64,000 nt of DNA, taken from contig CAMBYH010000006.1 in the NCBI GenBank assembly GCA_945872065.1, forward strand, positions 1 to 64,000, given 5' to 3'. Numbering within the stretch: position 1 is the stretch's first letter; each line of letters begins with the position of its first letter. Shown here one piece after another: positions 47,431 to 57,801 of this stretch. Position numbers and translations under genes: made by a program. The notes below the pieces were generated by a model that worked only from the letters and a program-made list of their open reading frames with translations, had not been told where the DNA came from and ran no database searches. Source of the DNA: Arsukibacterium tuosuense (GTDB taxonomy: Bacteria > Pseudomonadota > Gammaproteobacteria > Steroidobacterales > GCA-2729495).

Positions 47431-48671
47431 AGGGCCCGGGCGACGCTGTGCCTGCCAGTTGCGACGTGCTGATTGCCGGTGGCGGCATGGTCGGCGCCAG
47501 TCTCGCGGTCGCGCTCGCCCGCCTGTCGCTGCGGGTGACCCTCGTCGAGGCCATCCCGGCAGGCAGCCCGGGGCAGCAGAGCTTCGACTCCCGCACCACC
47601 GCCCTGTCGCGCAGCAGCCGGCACATCCTCGGCACACTCGGGATCTGGCCCGCAGTCGCTGAGTACGCCGCTCCTATTCGCCGGATTCATGTTTCGGAGC
47701 GCGGGCGGCTGGGCACGACCGTGATCGATGCCGACGAAGAAGGGGGCGAGGCCCTTGGCTACGTCGTCGAGAACAGGTTGCTCGGAGCCGCGCTGTGGCG
47801 GGAGCTCGGCGCCCACAGCAATGTCACGGTGCTCACTCCGGCCAGGGCCACCAGTGCCGTAACAGCCCCGGACGCTCTCGACGTCCATATCGACGAGGTC
47901 GGTGCCGCCAGGACCGAGCGCACGCGACTGCTCGTGGTAGCCGACGGTGCCCGCTCGACACTGCGGGAGGCGCTGGGCATCGCGGCCCGGACCAGACCCT
48001 ACGAACAGACGGCCATCGTCGGCAATGTCGCTGTCGATGGGCCACAGACCGCCACGGCCTACGAACGCTTCACGCCCGACGGCCCACTCGCCCTGCTGCC
48101 CGCAGGAGAGGGCCGCTACGTCTTCGTGCTGACGCGCCGGGCTGCGCTTGCCGAGGCGGTGTCTGCGCTGCCGGACCCCGCATTCCTCGAGCTGCTGCAG
48201 AGGGAGTTTGGCTTTCGTCTGGGCCGGTTTCGCAGGGTCGGTGCCCGCAGCTGCTATCCGCTGGAGCTCGTCGAGGCGGAGGCGGTGACGGGCCACCGCG
48301 TGGCTGTGGTCGGGAATGCGGCCCACGGCCTGCACCCGGTGGCTGGCCAGGGTTACAACCTGGGCTTGCGGGACGCTGCTGCCCTGGCCGAACTGCTGGC
48401 CGAGGACTCACGGCAGGCTGGCGCTCAGCCGGATCCTGGAGCGGCGGCGCTGCTCGAGCGCTATGCGACCTGGCGCCGGCCGGATCAGCGCAAGGTAGTG
48501 GCCTTCACGGATGGCCTTGTTCGCCTGTTTGACCGGACCGGCCTCGGACCGTTGCGTGGCCTTGGGCTGCTCCTGTTCGATACCGTTCCCGGTGCCAAGC
48601 GGCTGTTGGCCCGGGAGACCATGGGCCTTGCCGGCCGGCGTACCCGACTGGCCCGGGGTTTGCCGCTGTGA
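47427..48671 (+). CDS. ubiH: 2-octaprenyl-6-methoxyphenol hydroxylase UbiH
   Basis: A 414-residue flavin monooxygenase of ubiquinone synthesis. FAD-binding GGGMVGASLAVALARL lies near residue 17, the ribose motif VVADGARSTLRE in the middle, and GNAAHGLHPVAGQGYNLG at the end. It overlaps pepP and ubiI by four bases each, the conserved pepP-ubiH-ubiI operon. Confidence 0.93.
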   Translation: MKGPGDAVPASCDVLIAGGGMVGASLAVALARLSLRVTLVEAIPAGSPGQQSFDSRTTALSRSSRHILGTLGIWPAVAEYAAPIRRIHVSERGRLGTTVIDADEEGGEALGYVVENRLLGAALWRELGAHSNVTVLTPARATSAVTAPDALDVHIDEVGAARTERTRLLVVADGARSTLREALGIAARTRPYEQTAIVGNVAVDGPQTATAYERFTPDGPLALLPAGEGRYVFVLTRRAALAEAVSALPDPAFLELLQREFGFRLGRFRRVGARSCYPLELVEAEAVTGHRVAVVGNAAHGLHPVAGQGYNLGLRDAAALAELLAEDSRQAGAQPDPGAAALLERYATWRRPDQRKVVAFTDGLVRLFDRTGLGPLRGLGLLLFDTVPGAKRLLARETMGLAGRRTRLARGLPL

Positions 48672-49921
48672 TTGAGGATGACTTCGATGTGCTGATCGTC
48701 GGTGGCGGGGTTACGGGCCTGGTCTGCGCGAGCCTGCTCAGCGGCTTGCTGGCCAGCCACCGGCCCAGGCTGCGCATTGGTGTACTCGAGGCCCGGTTGC
48801 CCCGGCCACTCGCTGCCGATGCAGACACTGACCTGCGGGTCGTGGCGATTGCTCCGGCGGGCCGGGAGATTCTTGCGGCGGCCGGCGCCTGGCAGGCGTT
48901 ACCCCCGGGCCGCAGGGGCACCTACGAGCGCATGCGCGTCTGGCAGGCAGGCAGCACGCCCTTTGGCAGCGGCAGCATCGGCTTTGATGCCGCGGATAGC
49001 GGCGCACCGGAGCTTGGTCATATCGTTGAGCACGACTGGCTGCGGCTGGGTCTATGGAACAGCCTCGCGGCGTCGGCCACCCCATCAGTCACGCTGCTGA
49101 CGGACTCCGCACCGGCTGGATTGCGCCGGGACGCTTCGGCCATGGTAGTGGAGCTGACTGGCGGGGCCCTTCTCCGGACCAGGCTGCTGGTGGGTGCCGA
49201 CGGGTCCAACTCCTGGGTTCGGGAGCAGCTGCAGCTGCCGTCCACGGGACATGACTACGCGCAGTCGGCGCTGGTTACCCATGTCAGCAGCGAACGGCCC
49301 CACGGGCGCACGGCCTGGCAGTGTTTCACGCCCAGTGGTCCTGTCGCCCTGCTGCCGCTGGCAGACGGGCGCTCTTCGGTCGTGTGGTCGTGCCCTGCCG
49401 CCGAGGCCCGCGAGCTCGCAGCCCTGGCGGACGACGAGTTCGCGGCGCGCCTCACCGTTGCCACGGGCAACGTGCTGGGAAACCTGCGCGTCACGGCGCA
49501 GAGGCTGGCCGTGCCGCTGGCTGCGCGCCATACCCATCGTTACACTGGCAGCCGCTTTGCACTGATAGGCGATGCTGCCCACCAGATTCATCCTCTGGCG
49601 GGGCAGGGTATCAATCTGGGCCTGCTCGATGCAGCAGCCCTGGCGGAGACCCTGGCAGCGCACCTGCTGGCCACTCGCCTGGCAGACCCGGGAGACGCCC
49701 TTGTTCTGCGCCGCTACGAGCGGCGGCGCAAGGGAGAAAATCTTCTGACCCTGGCGGCGATGGAAGGACTGCACCGCGTGTTCACCAGCGACTCCGACCT
49801 GCTGACTCGCCTTGCTGCCGCGGGCCTGGGGCTTGTGGACCGCCTGCCACTCATCAAAGGTCTCCTGGCAGACCAGGCGACCGGCCTGCGCAGAAATCGG
49901 GAGCTCCATGCAAGGCTATAA
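48668..49921 (+). CDS. ubiI: Ubiquinone-synthesis FAD hydroxylase UbiI/VisC type
   Basis: A 417-residue paralogue of UbiH: GGGVTGLVCASLLSG near the N-terminus, VGADGSNSWVRE, and GDAAHQIHPLAGQGINLG. By position after ubiH it corresponds to UbiI (VisC), the C5 hydroxylase. The start is GTG within the ubiH stop region. With Coq7, the window encodes all three ring hydroxylases needed for ubiquinone. Confidence 0.9.
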   Translation: MIEDDFDVLIVGGGVTGLVCASLLSGLLASHRPRLRIGVLEARLPRPLAADADTDLRVVAIAPAGREILAAAGAWQALPPGRRGTYERMRVWQAGSTPFGSGSIGFDAADSGAPELGHIVEHDWLRLGLWNSLAASATPSVTLLTDSAPAGLRRDASAMVVELTGGALLRTRLLVGADGSNSWVREQLQLPSTGHDYAQSALVTHVSSERPHGRTAWQCFTPSGPVALLPLADGRSSVVWSCPAAEARELAALADDEFAARLTVATGNVLGNLRVTAQRLAVPLAARHTHRYTGSRFALIGDAAHQIHPLAGQGINLGLLDAAALAETLAAHLLATRLADPGDALVLRRYERRRKGENLLTLAAMEGLHRVFTSDSDLLTRLAAAGLGLVDRLPLIKGLLADQATGLRRNRELHARL

Positions 49922-51440
49922 GATCTGGGTCTTCGCACTGGCGCTCTTCCTGATCGGTGGTGCCCTGTTCCTATACAAGTGGCTGGAACTTGGCTATCCG
50001 CTGTTGCCGGAAGAAGAGACGAGTATCTGGACCGTCGAGGCCACTATCCAGTTTGACGCCGGCGAAAAGTCCATGCCGGTCAAGGCCACGCTGCATATCC
50101 CGGGGCTCACCCCGGGCTTTGCCATCCTCGATGAGAACTTCGTGTCCCGGGGTTTCGGCTTCACGACGCGCTACGTCGCGGGTGGACGGCAGGTCCAATG
50201 GGCCATCCGCCGGGCCAAGGGACCCCAGACCCTTTACTACCGCGCGGTGGTCTACAAGGACCCGACCCAGTTCGAGAACGACACCACGCCGCTATTCCCA
50301 CCCTTCCCGGTGCTTGGCGAGCCGCTGGATACGGCCCTGCAGCAGCTGGTGGCCCAGGTGCGGGACCAGTCGGCGGACCCCGCGTCCTTTACGGTCGAGT
50401 TGCTTAAACGCCTCGAGGATTCGGGCGGGGACCAGAACATCGGACTGCTCCTCGCCGGCGAGTCCGATCCGACCGCCCGCGCCCGGGCGGCGGTAACGGT
50501 TCTGGCGGCGGCGCAGATACCCGCGCGGCTCATGCGCGGCATCAGTCTCGTGGACCGGGAACGGCAGTCGCGGGTGGTGCCCTGGCTGGAAGTTCATGAC
50601 GGCGATCGCTGGCTGTACTTCGACCCTGCCACCGGGGCCCAGGGCCTGCCGGAGAAATTTCTCACCTGGTGGCGTGGTGAGGAATCCCTCTACACCCTGG
50701 ACGGTGGCGGCGAGACGGAAATCCGGTTCTCTGTGCAACGGAACGAGGCTGATCCGGTACTGGTGGCTGAGCGCCGGGCTCAGACCGTCCAGTCGCGGAT
50801 TGCCGACTTCTCGCTCTTTTCCTTGCCGATCCAGGCCCAGGCTGTCTACGCGGTGCTGCTGATGATTCCGCTGGGTGCGCTGGTGGTAGTGATTCTGCGC
50901 AACATCGTGGGCATCACGACCTTTGGTACCTTCATGCCGGTCCTGGTCGCGCTGGCCTTCCGCGAAACGCAGGTCCTGGCCGGCGTCATCCTGTTCTCAC
51001 TGGTGGTCAGTATCGGCCTGCTGTTCCGCTTCTTCATGGAGAACCTGCGCCTGCTGCTCGTGCCCAGGCTGGCTTCCGTGCTGATCATCGTCGTGATGCT
51101 GATGGCGCTGATCAGTATCGTCGCCAATCAACTTGGCCTGGATATGGGCCTTTCCGTCGGCCTTTTTCCCATGGTCATTCTCACGATGACAATCGAGCGC
51201 ATGTCGATAGTCTGGGAAGAGCGCGGCCCGGCCGAGGCGATCCAGCAGGGTGTTGGCAGCCTTATCGTGGCGGCCATCTGCTTCAGCGTCATGGACATTA
51301 ACCTGCTAAAGCATCTGTTCTTCGTCTTCCCGGAGTTGCTGCTCTGGGTGCTTGCGATCTGCCTCCTGCTGGGACGCTACAGCGGCTATCGGCTGCTGGA
51401 GCTGGTGCGCTTCAAGTCCCTTGCCGCACTCATGCGTTGA
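49908..51440 (+). CDS. Inactive transglutaminase-like protein fused to 7 TM helices
   Basis: A 510-residue membrane protein. An N-terminal helix (about 6-24) is followed by a periplasmic transglutaminase-like part to about residue 300 and then about seven hydrophobic helices (LPIQAQAVYAVLLMIPLGAL onward). The class is known from genome annotation as UUP1 or inactive transglutaminase fused to 7TM, normally paired with an ATP-grasp ligase, as here. The function is unknown. It overlaps the end of ubiI, and the ligase ATG overlaps its TGA. Confidence 0.85.
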   Translation: MQGYKIWVFALALFLIGGALFLYKWLELGYPLLPEEETSIWTVEATIQFDAGEKSMPVKATLHIPGLTPGFAILDENFVSRGFGFTTRYVAGGRQVQWAIRRAKGPQTLYYRAVVYKDPTQFENDTTPLFPPFPVLGEPLDTALQQLVAQVRDQSADPASFTVELLKRLEDSGGDQNIGLLLAGESDPTARARAAVTVLAAAQIPARLMRGISLVDRERQSRVVPWLEVHDGDRWLYFDPATGAQGLPEKFLTWWRGEESLYTLDGGGETEIRFSVQRNEADPVLVAERRAQTVQSRIADFSLFSLPIQAQAVYAVLLMIPLGALVVVILRNIVGITTFGTFMPVLVALAFRETQVLAGVILFSLVVSIGLLFRFFMENLRLLLVPRLASVLIIVVMLMALISIVANQLGLDMGLSVGLFPMVILTMTIERMSIVWEERGPAEAIQQGVGSLIVAAICFSVMDINLLKHLFFVFPELLLWVLAICLLLGRYSGYRLLELVRFKSLAALMR

Positions 51441-52402
51441 TGCTGGCACTGATCCGCAAGCTCCAGGCCAACGGGGTGCTCGGCTTAAACGAGCGCAACT
51501 GCGAGTACATCATGCGCTACAACCCCCGGCGGCTGTATCCGCTGGTGGATGACAAGCTCTCCACCAAGCGCCTGGCCATGGCAGCGGGCCTGCCAGTGCC
51601 TGAGCTCTATGGCGTGATCAGCAGTCATCGCGAGGTGCGGGAGCTGCCGAAGATGGTCGCCGCTCACCGGGATTTCGTGGTGAAGCCCGCCCAGGGCTCT
51701 GGCGGCGACGGGATTCTCGTCGTTTCTGCACGGGTCAAGGAGCGGAATGTCTACCGCCTGGTCGATGGGTCGATCCTGGATGAGGACGACATCGAACATC
51801 ATCTGTCGAACATTATCAGCGGGCAGTACAGTCTCGGCGGGCACCGGGACGTGGCGCTGGTTGAGTACTGTGTGAAGTTCGATTCGACCTTTAGCGAGCA
51901 CGCTTTTCGGGGTGTCCCCGATATCCGGGTCATCGTGTTTCGTGGCTACCCGGTGCTCTCCATGGTTCGCCTGCCCACCCGGCGCTCCCATGGCAAGGCG
52001 AATCTGCACCAAGGAGCCGTGGGGGCGGGGCTTGATCTGGCCACAGGCCGCACCACCCACGGGGTCATAGGCAACTCCCCCGTGACGGAACACCCGGATA
52101 CTGGTGCCGCGATTGCGGGCCTGCAGCTTCCCCAGTGGTCTTACCTGCTGGAATTCTCGGCCCGCTGTTACGACCTCGCCGGACTCGGCTATCTTGGCGT
52201 CGACATCGTGCTTGACCGCGACAAGGGGCCGATGCTGCTCGAGCTCAATGCCCGGCCGGGCCTCAATATCCAGATTGCCAATCGCTGCGGACTGCGTTCC
52301 CGTCTGGCGCTGGTGGAGCGCCAGACGGCAGGTGCTCCTGTGGAAGAGCGCGTGGCCTACGCCATGCACACGCTGGCCGCCGCCGCACCAGCACTGAACT
52401 GA
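51440..52402 (+). CDS. RimK-like ATP-grasp alpha-L-glutamate ligase-like protein
   Basis: A 320-residue ATP-grasp enzyme. FVVKPAQGSGGDGILVV is the ATP-binding loop; MLLELNARPGLNIQIANR near the C-terminus holds the Mg2+ ligands (E-x-N). It should form an amide or peptide bond with an amino-acid donor, with the acceptor unknown. The start ATG at 51440 is coupled by TGATG to the 7TM partner. In other genomes this pair is often joined by a retropepsin-like protease gene, which is not present here. Confidence 0.87.
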   Translation: MLALIRKLQANGVLGLNERNCEYIMRYNPRRLYPLVDDKLSTKRLAMAAGLPVPELYGVISSHREVRELPKMVAAHRDFVVKPAQGSGGDGILVVSARVKERNVYRLVDGSILDEDDIEHHLSNIISGQYSLGGHRDVALVEYCVKFDSTFSEHAFRGVPDIRVIVFRGYPVLSMVRLPTRRSHGKANLHQGAVGAGLDLATGRTTHGVIGNSPVTEHPDTGAAIAGLQLPQWSYLLEFSARCYDLAGLGYLGVDIVLDRDKGPMLLELNARPGLNIQIANRCGLRSRLALVERQTAGAPVEERVAYAMHTLAAAAPALN

Positions 52403-52416
52403 CGGGATACAGAATC

Positions 52417-53502
52417 ATGGGACACCAGACTCCGCTTTACGCTGAACACGTGGCTGCGGGTGCCCGCATCGTCGAGTTCGGGGGCTGGGACATGCCGCTG
52501 CACTACGGCTCAGCGCTGGCAGAACATCATGCTGTCCGCCAGGCCTGCGGCTACTTTGACGTCTCGCACATGACGGTCGTCGACGTCATGGGCCCGGATG
52601 CCACAGCATTTCTCCGGCGCCTGCTGGCCAACGACATTGCGAAACTGCGGCAGCCCGGCCAGGGGCTCTACAGCTGCATGCTCAATGATGCTGGCGGTGT
52701 GGTCGATGATCTCATCGCCTACTGGACCGGGGATGATCGCTACCGGCTTATCGTCAATGCCGCAACCCGGGCGCAGGATCTCGCCTGGCTGGCGCGGATT
52801 GCAGACCGGGACGATGTCGTCCTCCGGCATCGGGATGATCTCCTGATGCTGGCCGTCCAGGGGCCGGCCGCGCGCCAGCTGGTGGCGCCCCTGCTGCCCG
52901 ATGGGCTCGGAGTTGCGGCGCTGGCGCTGCAGCCCTTTGGCTCCGTCCTGCAGGACGATGTGTTCGTGGCCCGGACGGGGTACACCGGCGAAGACGGCTT
53001 TGAGGTGGTTCTGCCCCAGCCGGCGGGCGTTGCGCTGTGGCAGGCGCTGGCCGCTGCCGGGGCGCAGCGCTGCGGACTCGGCGCGCGGGACACGCTGCGT
53101 CTGGAGGCGGCCCTGAACCTCTACGGGCAGGATATGGACGCCGGCACGTCCCCGCTCATCTCGGCCCTCGGCTGGACCGTGGCCTTCGAGCCTGGCGACC
53201 GGCAGTTTCGCGGGCGCGCCGCCCTGGAACTGCAGAAGACAGCAGGCGTATCTGAGAAGTTGATCGGCCTGCTGCTGGAGGATCGCGGTATCATGCGCCA
53301 CGGCCAGCGGGTGCTCACCCCGGCCGGTGAAGGTGTGATTACCAGCGGCGGATTTTCCCCCACCATGGAACGGTCCATCGCTCTGGCCCGGGTGCCGGTA
53401 GCTGCGACTGGGTTATGTCAGGTGGAGATTAGGTCGGCGCTGCGCGCTGCCCACATCGTGCGCCTGCCCTTTGTCCGCAACGGCCGGGTACTAGTCGAAT
53501 AA
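52417..53502 (+). CDS. gcvT: Glycine cleavage system T protein
   Basis: A 361-residue aminomethyltransferase that moves the methylene carbon of glycine to tetrahydrofolate. VEFGGWDMPLHYGSALAEHHAVR at the N-terminus, GYTGEDGFEVVLP and LGARDTLRLEAALNLYGQDM (split here) are typical. It is only 14 bases after the ligase gene, so no glycine riboswitch precedes it; the gcv genes seem to be read from upstream promoters. Confidence 0.95.
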   Translation: MGHQTPLYAEHVAAGARIVEFGGWDMPLHYGSALAEHHAVRQACGYFDVSHMTVVDVMGPDATAFLRRLLANDIAKLRQPGQGLYSCMLNDAGGVVDDLIAYWTGDDRYRLIVNAATRAQDLAWLARIADRDDVVLRHRDDLLMLAVQGPAARQLVAPLLPDGLGVAALALQPFGSVLQDDVFVARTGYTGEDGFEVVLPQPAGVALWQALAAAGAQRCGLGARDTLRLEAALNLYGQDMDAGTSPLISALGWTVAFEPGDRQFRGRAALELQKTAGVSEKLIGLLLEDRGIMRHGQRVLTPAGEGVITSGGFSPTMERSIALARVPVAATGLCQVEIRSALRAAHIVRLPFVRNGRVLVE

Positions 53503-53546
53503 CGATACCAGTTGAATAACAGAGACCACTGCATGAGACCAGCCGC

Positions 53547-53936
53547 ATGAGTAATGTGCCAAAACAGCTCCAGTACACCGAGGAACACGAGTGGGTGCGC
53601 CGGGAAGACGACGGCACCCTCGTCATCGGCATCACCGATCACGCCCAGCAGCAGCTGGGTGAGCTGGTCTACGTTGAACTGCCGGAAGTCGGCCGCATCC
53701 TCAAGACCGGCGATGCGATGGCGGTTGTCGAGTCCACCAAGGCAGCATCGGACGTTTACGCCCCGCTTGCCGGTGCCGTGCGTGCGGTGAACCCGGCGCT
53801 CACGGCCGAGCCGGAGCTGGTGAACACCGATCCCTACGGCGCGGGCTGGCTAGTCCGACTGCAGGCAGCTGACTCCCAGTTGAGCGGGCTGCTCGACGCT
53901 TCGGCCTATACCGCGTTGCTCAACGCTGCCGACTAG
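53547..53936 (+). CDS. gcvH: Glycine cleavage system H protein
   Basis: A 129-residue lipoyl carrier. The lipoylated lysine is Lys65 in VVESTKAASDVYAP, and the N-terminal YTEEHEWVR is diagnostic. It shuttles the aminomethyl group between P, T and L proteins. Confidence 0.97.
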   Translation: MSNVPKQLQYTEEHEWVRREDDGTLVIGITDHAQQQLGELVYVELPEVGRILKTGDAMAVVESTKAASDVYAPLAGAVRAVNPALTAEPELVNTDPYGAGWLVRLQAADSQLSGLLDASAYTALLNAAD

Positions 53937-53954
53937 TTTCAGGACAGGACGTCC

Positions 53955-55319
53955 GTGCCGTTCATTCCCCACACCACTGAAGACACTGCCGCCATGCTGG
54001 GCTCCATTGGTGCCCGCACCATCGAAGATCTGTTCGATGAGATCCCGCCAGCCCTGCGGGTGGACGGCCTGCCCGGAGTCCCCGTGGCCCTGTCCGAGGC
54101 TGCTGTTACCCGGCTCATGCGCGAGCGTGCGGCCCGCAACCGGGCGACACTCTGTTTTCTGGGTGCTGGCGCCTACGAGCACCACATTCCGGCCGCCGTC
54201 TGGGAGATAGCCACCCGGGGCGAGTTCTATAGCGCCTACACGCCGTATCAGGCGGAGGCGAGTCAGGGCACGCTGCAACTCATCTACGAGTATCAGTCCA
54301 TGCTGGCCGGGCTGACGGGCCTCGAGGTTTCCAACGCGTCCCTCTACGACGGAGCCACCGCCTTTGCCGAGGCGTGCCTGATGGCGGTGCGCGGTGCCCG
54401 GCAGGCGCGGGCGCGACGGATCGCGGTCCCCCGCTACATAAACCCGGTCTGGCTGAAAGTTGCCCGCACCCTGGTGGAGGGCCAGAACATCGAGCTGGTG
54501 GAACTGGCGGCAACGGCTGGACGCACCGATCTGGATGCCCTCGCCAGCCTGGATGGCCAGGACTTTGCCGCGGTCTGCATTCCCTACCCGAATTTCCTTG
54601 GCGGCTTTGAGCCCGTCGACGAACTCACCAACTGGGCCCACGCCCGGGGCATGCTCGTCATCGCGGCGTGCAACCCCACGGCGCTGGCGCTGCTGAAACC
54701 CCCGGGGGAGTGGGGGGAGAAGGGTGCCGATATCGCCTGCGGTGAAGGCCAGCCCCTCGGTATTCCACTCAGTTCCGGCGGCGCTTACTTTGGCTTTCTC
54801 ACCTGCCGCAAGGCGCTGGTCCGCCAGATGCCGGGCCGGCTGGTCGGCGGCACTCTGGATGTGGACGGTCGCCCGGGATTTACGCTCACGCTTCAGGCCC
54901 GGGAGCAGCACATCCGCCGGTCCAAGGCCACCTCGAACATCTGCACCAATCAGGGCCTGATGGTGACCGCGGCAACCATCTACCTGTCCCTGCTGGGCAG
55001 CGAGGGACTGCGACGGGTCGCTGCCCAGTGCCACGCCAACACCGTAGATCTGGTCAGGGCGCTGGCCAGCGTTGGCGGCATCACGGCGCCGGTTTCGCCC
55101 TTCTTCCACGAGGCGGTGCTGACCCTGCCCCGGCCGGTTGCGCCGGTGCTGCAGCAACTCGCTGCCGCCGGTATTCTCGGTGGCTACGATCTCTCGGCCG
55201 ATTTCCCCGAGCTGGGCTCCGCCCTGCTGGTCTGTGCGACAGAGTTGCGCACTGCCGAAGACATTGCGGCCTATCGCTCAGCCCTGGCTGGCGTCCTGGG
55301 CGTGGCGGTTGCAGCCTGA
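53955..55319 (+). CDS. gcvPA: Glycine dehydrogenase (decarboxylating) subunit 1
   Basis: A 454-residue alpha subunit of a two-chain P protein. [17 protein letters not shown] at the start and the [19 protein letters not shown] region are typical of GcvPA. E. coli has one chain of ~957 residues; the split form is common in Gram-positives and in some proteobacteria. The start is GTG. The stop overlaps gcvPB as TGATG. Confidence 0.94.
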   Translation: MPFIPHTTEDTAAMLGSIGARTIEDLFDEIPPALRVDGLPGVPVALSEAAVTRLMRERAARNRATLCFLGAGAYEHHIPAAVWEIATRGEFYSAYTPYQAEASQGTLQLIYEYQSMLAGLTGLEVSNASLYDGATAFAEACLMAVRGARQARARRIAVPRYINPVWLKVARTLVEGQNIELVELAATAGRTDLDALASLDGQDFAAVCIPYPNFLGGFEPVDELTNWAHARGMLVIAACNPTALALLKPPGEWGEKGADIACGEGQPLGIPLSSGGAYFGFLTCRKALVRQMPGRLVGGTLDVDGRPGFTLTLQAREQHIRRSKATSNICTNQGLMVTAATIYLSLLGSEGLRRVAAQCHANTVDLVRALASVGGITAPVSPFFHEAVLTLPRPVAPVLQQLAAAGILGGYDLSADFPELGSALLVCATELRTAEDIAAYRSALAGVLGVAVAA

Positions 55320-56815
55320 TGCGTGAACCCCTCATTTTCGACCAGGGACGTCCGGGGCGCCGGGCGCCGTCTCAGGCGCCTGCCGTGGCCGCGGGCACAG
55401 ACGACCTGCCGGCAGCACTGCTCCGGCGCACACCACCGCCCCTCCCGGAAGTGTCGGAGCTGCAGGTGGTGCGCCACTTCACGCGGCTTTCCCAGCTGAA
55501 CTTCTCCATCGATACGCACTTCTACCCGCTGGGTTCCTGCACGATGAAGTACAACCCGCGGGCCGCCAACAAGCTGGCCATGCTGTCGGGCTTCCTCGAT
55601 CGCCATCCGCTTGAACCTGAGGCTCATGCCCAGGGCTTTCTCGAGTGCCTCTTCGATCTCCAGGACATGCTGAAGGCGGCCACCGGCATGAGCGGTGTGT
55701 CACTCACGCCCATGGCGGGAGCCCAGGGTGAGTTTGCCGGCGTCGCGATGATCCGAGCCTATCATCAGGCGCGGGGCGACACGGCCCGGGACCAGATCAT
55801 CGTGCCCGACGCTGCCCATGGCACGAACCCGGCGACTGCCACGATGTGTGGCTGTGACGTGGTGGAGATTCCCACCGGACCCGATGGCGACGTGGACCTG
55901 GCTGCCCTGCGCCAGGTGGTCGGCCCGCGGACGGCGGGCATCATGCTCACGAATCCTTCCACGCTCGGCGTTTTCGAGCGGCGGATCGCCGAGATTGCCG
56001 AGGTCGTGCACGGCGCCGGCGGCCTGCTGTACTACGACGGCGCCAACCTCAACGCGATTCTCGGCCGGACGCTGCCTGCCGCTATGGGCTTCGACGTCGT
56101 GCACATCAACCTGCACAAGACCTTTTCCACGCCCCACGGCGGCGGCGGACCGGGGGCGGGCATCGTTGCGGTAAACGACCGGCTCGAACCCTTCTTGCCC
56201 ATCCCGATCGTCGGTCGCCGGGACGGCGCCGCTGGCCACGAGTACCGCTGGCTGGCCGAAGCCGAGCGGCCCCGGAGTATCGGCCGGCTCTCCGGTTTCA
56301 TGGGTAACGCCGGCATTCTGCTCCGGGCTTATGTGTACATGCGGCTGCTGGGGGCGGAGGGCATGCGCCGCGTCTCCGGCTATGCGACGCTGAACGCCAA
56401 CTACCTCATGAAGCGCCTGGCTGCTGCCGGCTTTACCCCCGCGTTTCCCCAGCGTCGGGCGAGCCACGAGTTCATCATCTCGCTGAAGGACGTCACGCGG
56501 GATACCGGCGTCTCTGCCATGGATTTTGCGAAGGCCCTGCTCGACAAGGGCTTTCACGCCCCCACCACCTACTTTCCGATGCTGGTCCCCGAGTGCCTGC
56601 TGATTGAGCCAACGGAGAGCGAAGCCCGCCAGGAGCTGGACGCCTTTGCCCAGGCGCTCATCGAGATCCGCGACCTCGCTTTTAAAGACGCCGCAGAGGT
56701 GAAGAGCGCCCCGCGGACCATGCCTGTGCGGCGCCTCGATGATGTGCGGGCTGCCAAACAGCTGGACCTCACCTGGCAGAGTCGTGCCGACTCGCCGGCT
56801 GTCAGCCCCCGTTAG
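55319..56815 (+). CDS. gcvPB: Glycine dehydrogenase (decarboxylating) subunit 2
   Basis: A 498-residue beta subunit carrying the cofactor. The PLP lysine is Lys267 in [16 protein letters not shown]. Features [14 protein letters not shown] and [13 protein letters not shown] are diagnostic. With GcvPA it decarboxylates glycine and loads the aminomethyl group on GcvH. The ATG at 55319 overlaps the gcvPA stop. Confidence 0.95.
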   Translation: MREPLIFDQGRPGRRAPSQAPAVAAGTDDLPAALLRRTPPPLPEVSELQVVRHFTRLSQLNFSIDTHFYPLGSCTMKYNPRAANKLAMLSGFLDRHPLEPEAHAQGFLECLFDLQDMLKAATGMSGVSLTPMAGAQGEFAGVAMIRAYHQARGDTARDQIIVPDAAHGTNPATATMCGCDVVEIPTGPDGDVDLAALRQVVGPRTAGIMLTNPSTLGVFERRIAEIAEVVHGAGGLLYYDGANLNAILGRTLPAAMGFDVVHINLHKTFSTPHGGGGPGAGIVAVNDRLEPFLPIPIVGRRDGAAGHEYRWLAEAERPRSIGRLSGFMGNAGILLRAYVYMRLLGAEGMRRVSGYATLNANYLMKRLAAAGFTPAFPQRRASHEFIISLKDVTRDTGVSAMDFAKALLDKGFHAPTTYFPMLVPECLLIEPTESEARQELDAFAQALIEIRDLAFKDAAEVKSAPRTMPVRRLDDVRAAKQLDLTWQSRADSPAVSPR

Positions 56816-56847
56816 GCCCTAGTCCGGCCCCCATTAGGAGTGTCCAT

Positions 56848-57801
56848 TTGTCTGCCCTGATCTGCGGCTCGATAGCCTACGACAACATCATGGTGTTCCC
56901 CGGCCGCTTCAAGGAGCATATCCTTCCGGACCAGATCCACATCCTGAATGTCTCGTTCCTGGTGCCGGAACTGCGCCGGGAGTTTGGCGGCTGTGCCGGC
57001 AACGTCGCGTACAACCTCCGGCTGCTGGGTGGCGACCCGCGCATCATGGCAACGGTAGGTAGCGATTTCGGTCCCTACCGGGCCTGGCTCACCCGCCAGG
57101 GCGTGAACCTGTCCCACGTCCTCGAGGTGCCCGAGATGTTGACGGCACAGGCGTACATCACCACGGATCTGGACGATAACCAGATCACCGCGTTTCATCC
57201 CGGTGCCATGAATGAAGCCCATCGCATTACGGTCCCCGTCGGGCCAGCCCGGTCGGACGCTGGCATTACGGTCGCCATCGTGTCGCCGGACGGGCGCCAG
57301 GGCATGGTGGAGCACGCGGCGCAGCTGCATGACGCCGGCATTCCTTTCATCTTCGACCCCGGCCAGGGATTGCCGATGTTCGATGGCCTGGACCTCCGGC
57401 ACTTCGTTGACCGGGCCACCTGGGTCGCGGTGAATGACTATGAAGCCCGCCTGCTCACGGATCGGACGGGCTGGACTGAGGACGAGGTGGCGAGCAAGGT
57501 GAAGGCACTGATCGTGACCCACGGCGCACTGGGTTCGACCATCTGGGCCGGCGGCGAGCGGATCGAGATTCCGCCCGTGAAGCCCCGGGCTGTTCTCGAC
57601 CCAACGGGCTGCGGTGACGCCTATCGGGCCGGACTTCTGTACGGCATCACCCGCAACCTGCCCTGGGCAGACACGGGTCGCCTGGCGTCCCTGCTCGGCG
57701 CCCTGAAGATCGCCCACAAGGGCACCCAGAATCACCGATTCACCCCCGCTTCCCTCGCCACGGAGTTCCAGTCGGCATTCGGGCATGAGCTGCGGCTCTA
57801 G
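56848..57801 (+). CDS. PfkB-family sugar/nucleoside kinase
   Basis: A 317-residue ribokinase-like kinase. FGGCAGNVAYNLRLLG is the first PfkB signature. DPTGCGDAYRAGLLYG is the second; it has Cys where most have Ala (GAGD), but keeps the catalytic Asp. The N-terminal SIAYDNIM and FPGRF are like adenosine-kinase-type members. The start is TTG at 56848, supported by AGGAG eight bases upstream. The gene follows gcvPB by 32 bases and overlaps the tandem HtrA-like gene by 17 bases. Substrate unknown. Confidence 0.88.
   Translation: MSALICGSIAYDNIMVFPGRFKEHILPDQIHILNVSFLVPELRREFGGCAGNVAYNLRLLGGDPRIMATVGSDFGPYRAWLTRQGVNLSHVLEVPEMLTAQAYITTDLDDNQITAFHPGAMNEAHRITVPVGPARSDAGITVAIVSPDGRQGMVEHAAQLHDAGIPFIFDPGQGLPMFDGLDLRHFVDRATWVAVNDYEARLLTDRTGWTEDEVASKVKALIVTHGALGSTIWAGGERIEIPPVKPRAVLDPTGCGDAYRAGLLYGITRNLPWADTGRLASLLGALKIAHKGTQNHRFTPASLATEFQSAFGHELRL

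Noticed and set aside
52403-52416. Glycine riboswitch before gcvT
   Set aside because: Only 14 bases separate gcvT from the preceding gene, so there is no room for a riboswitch.
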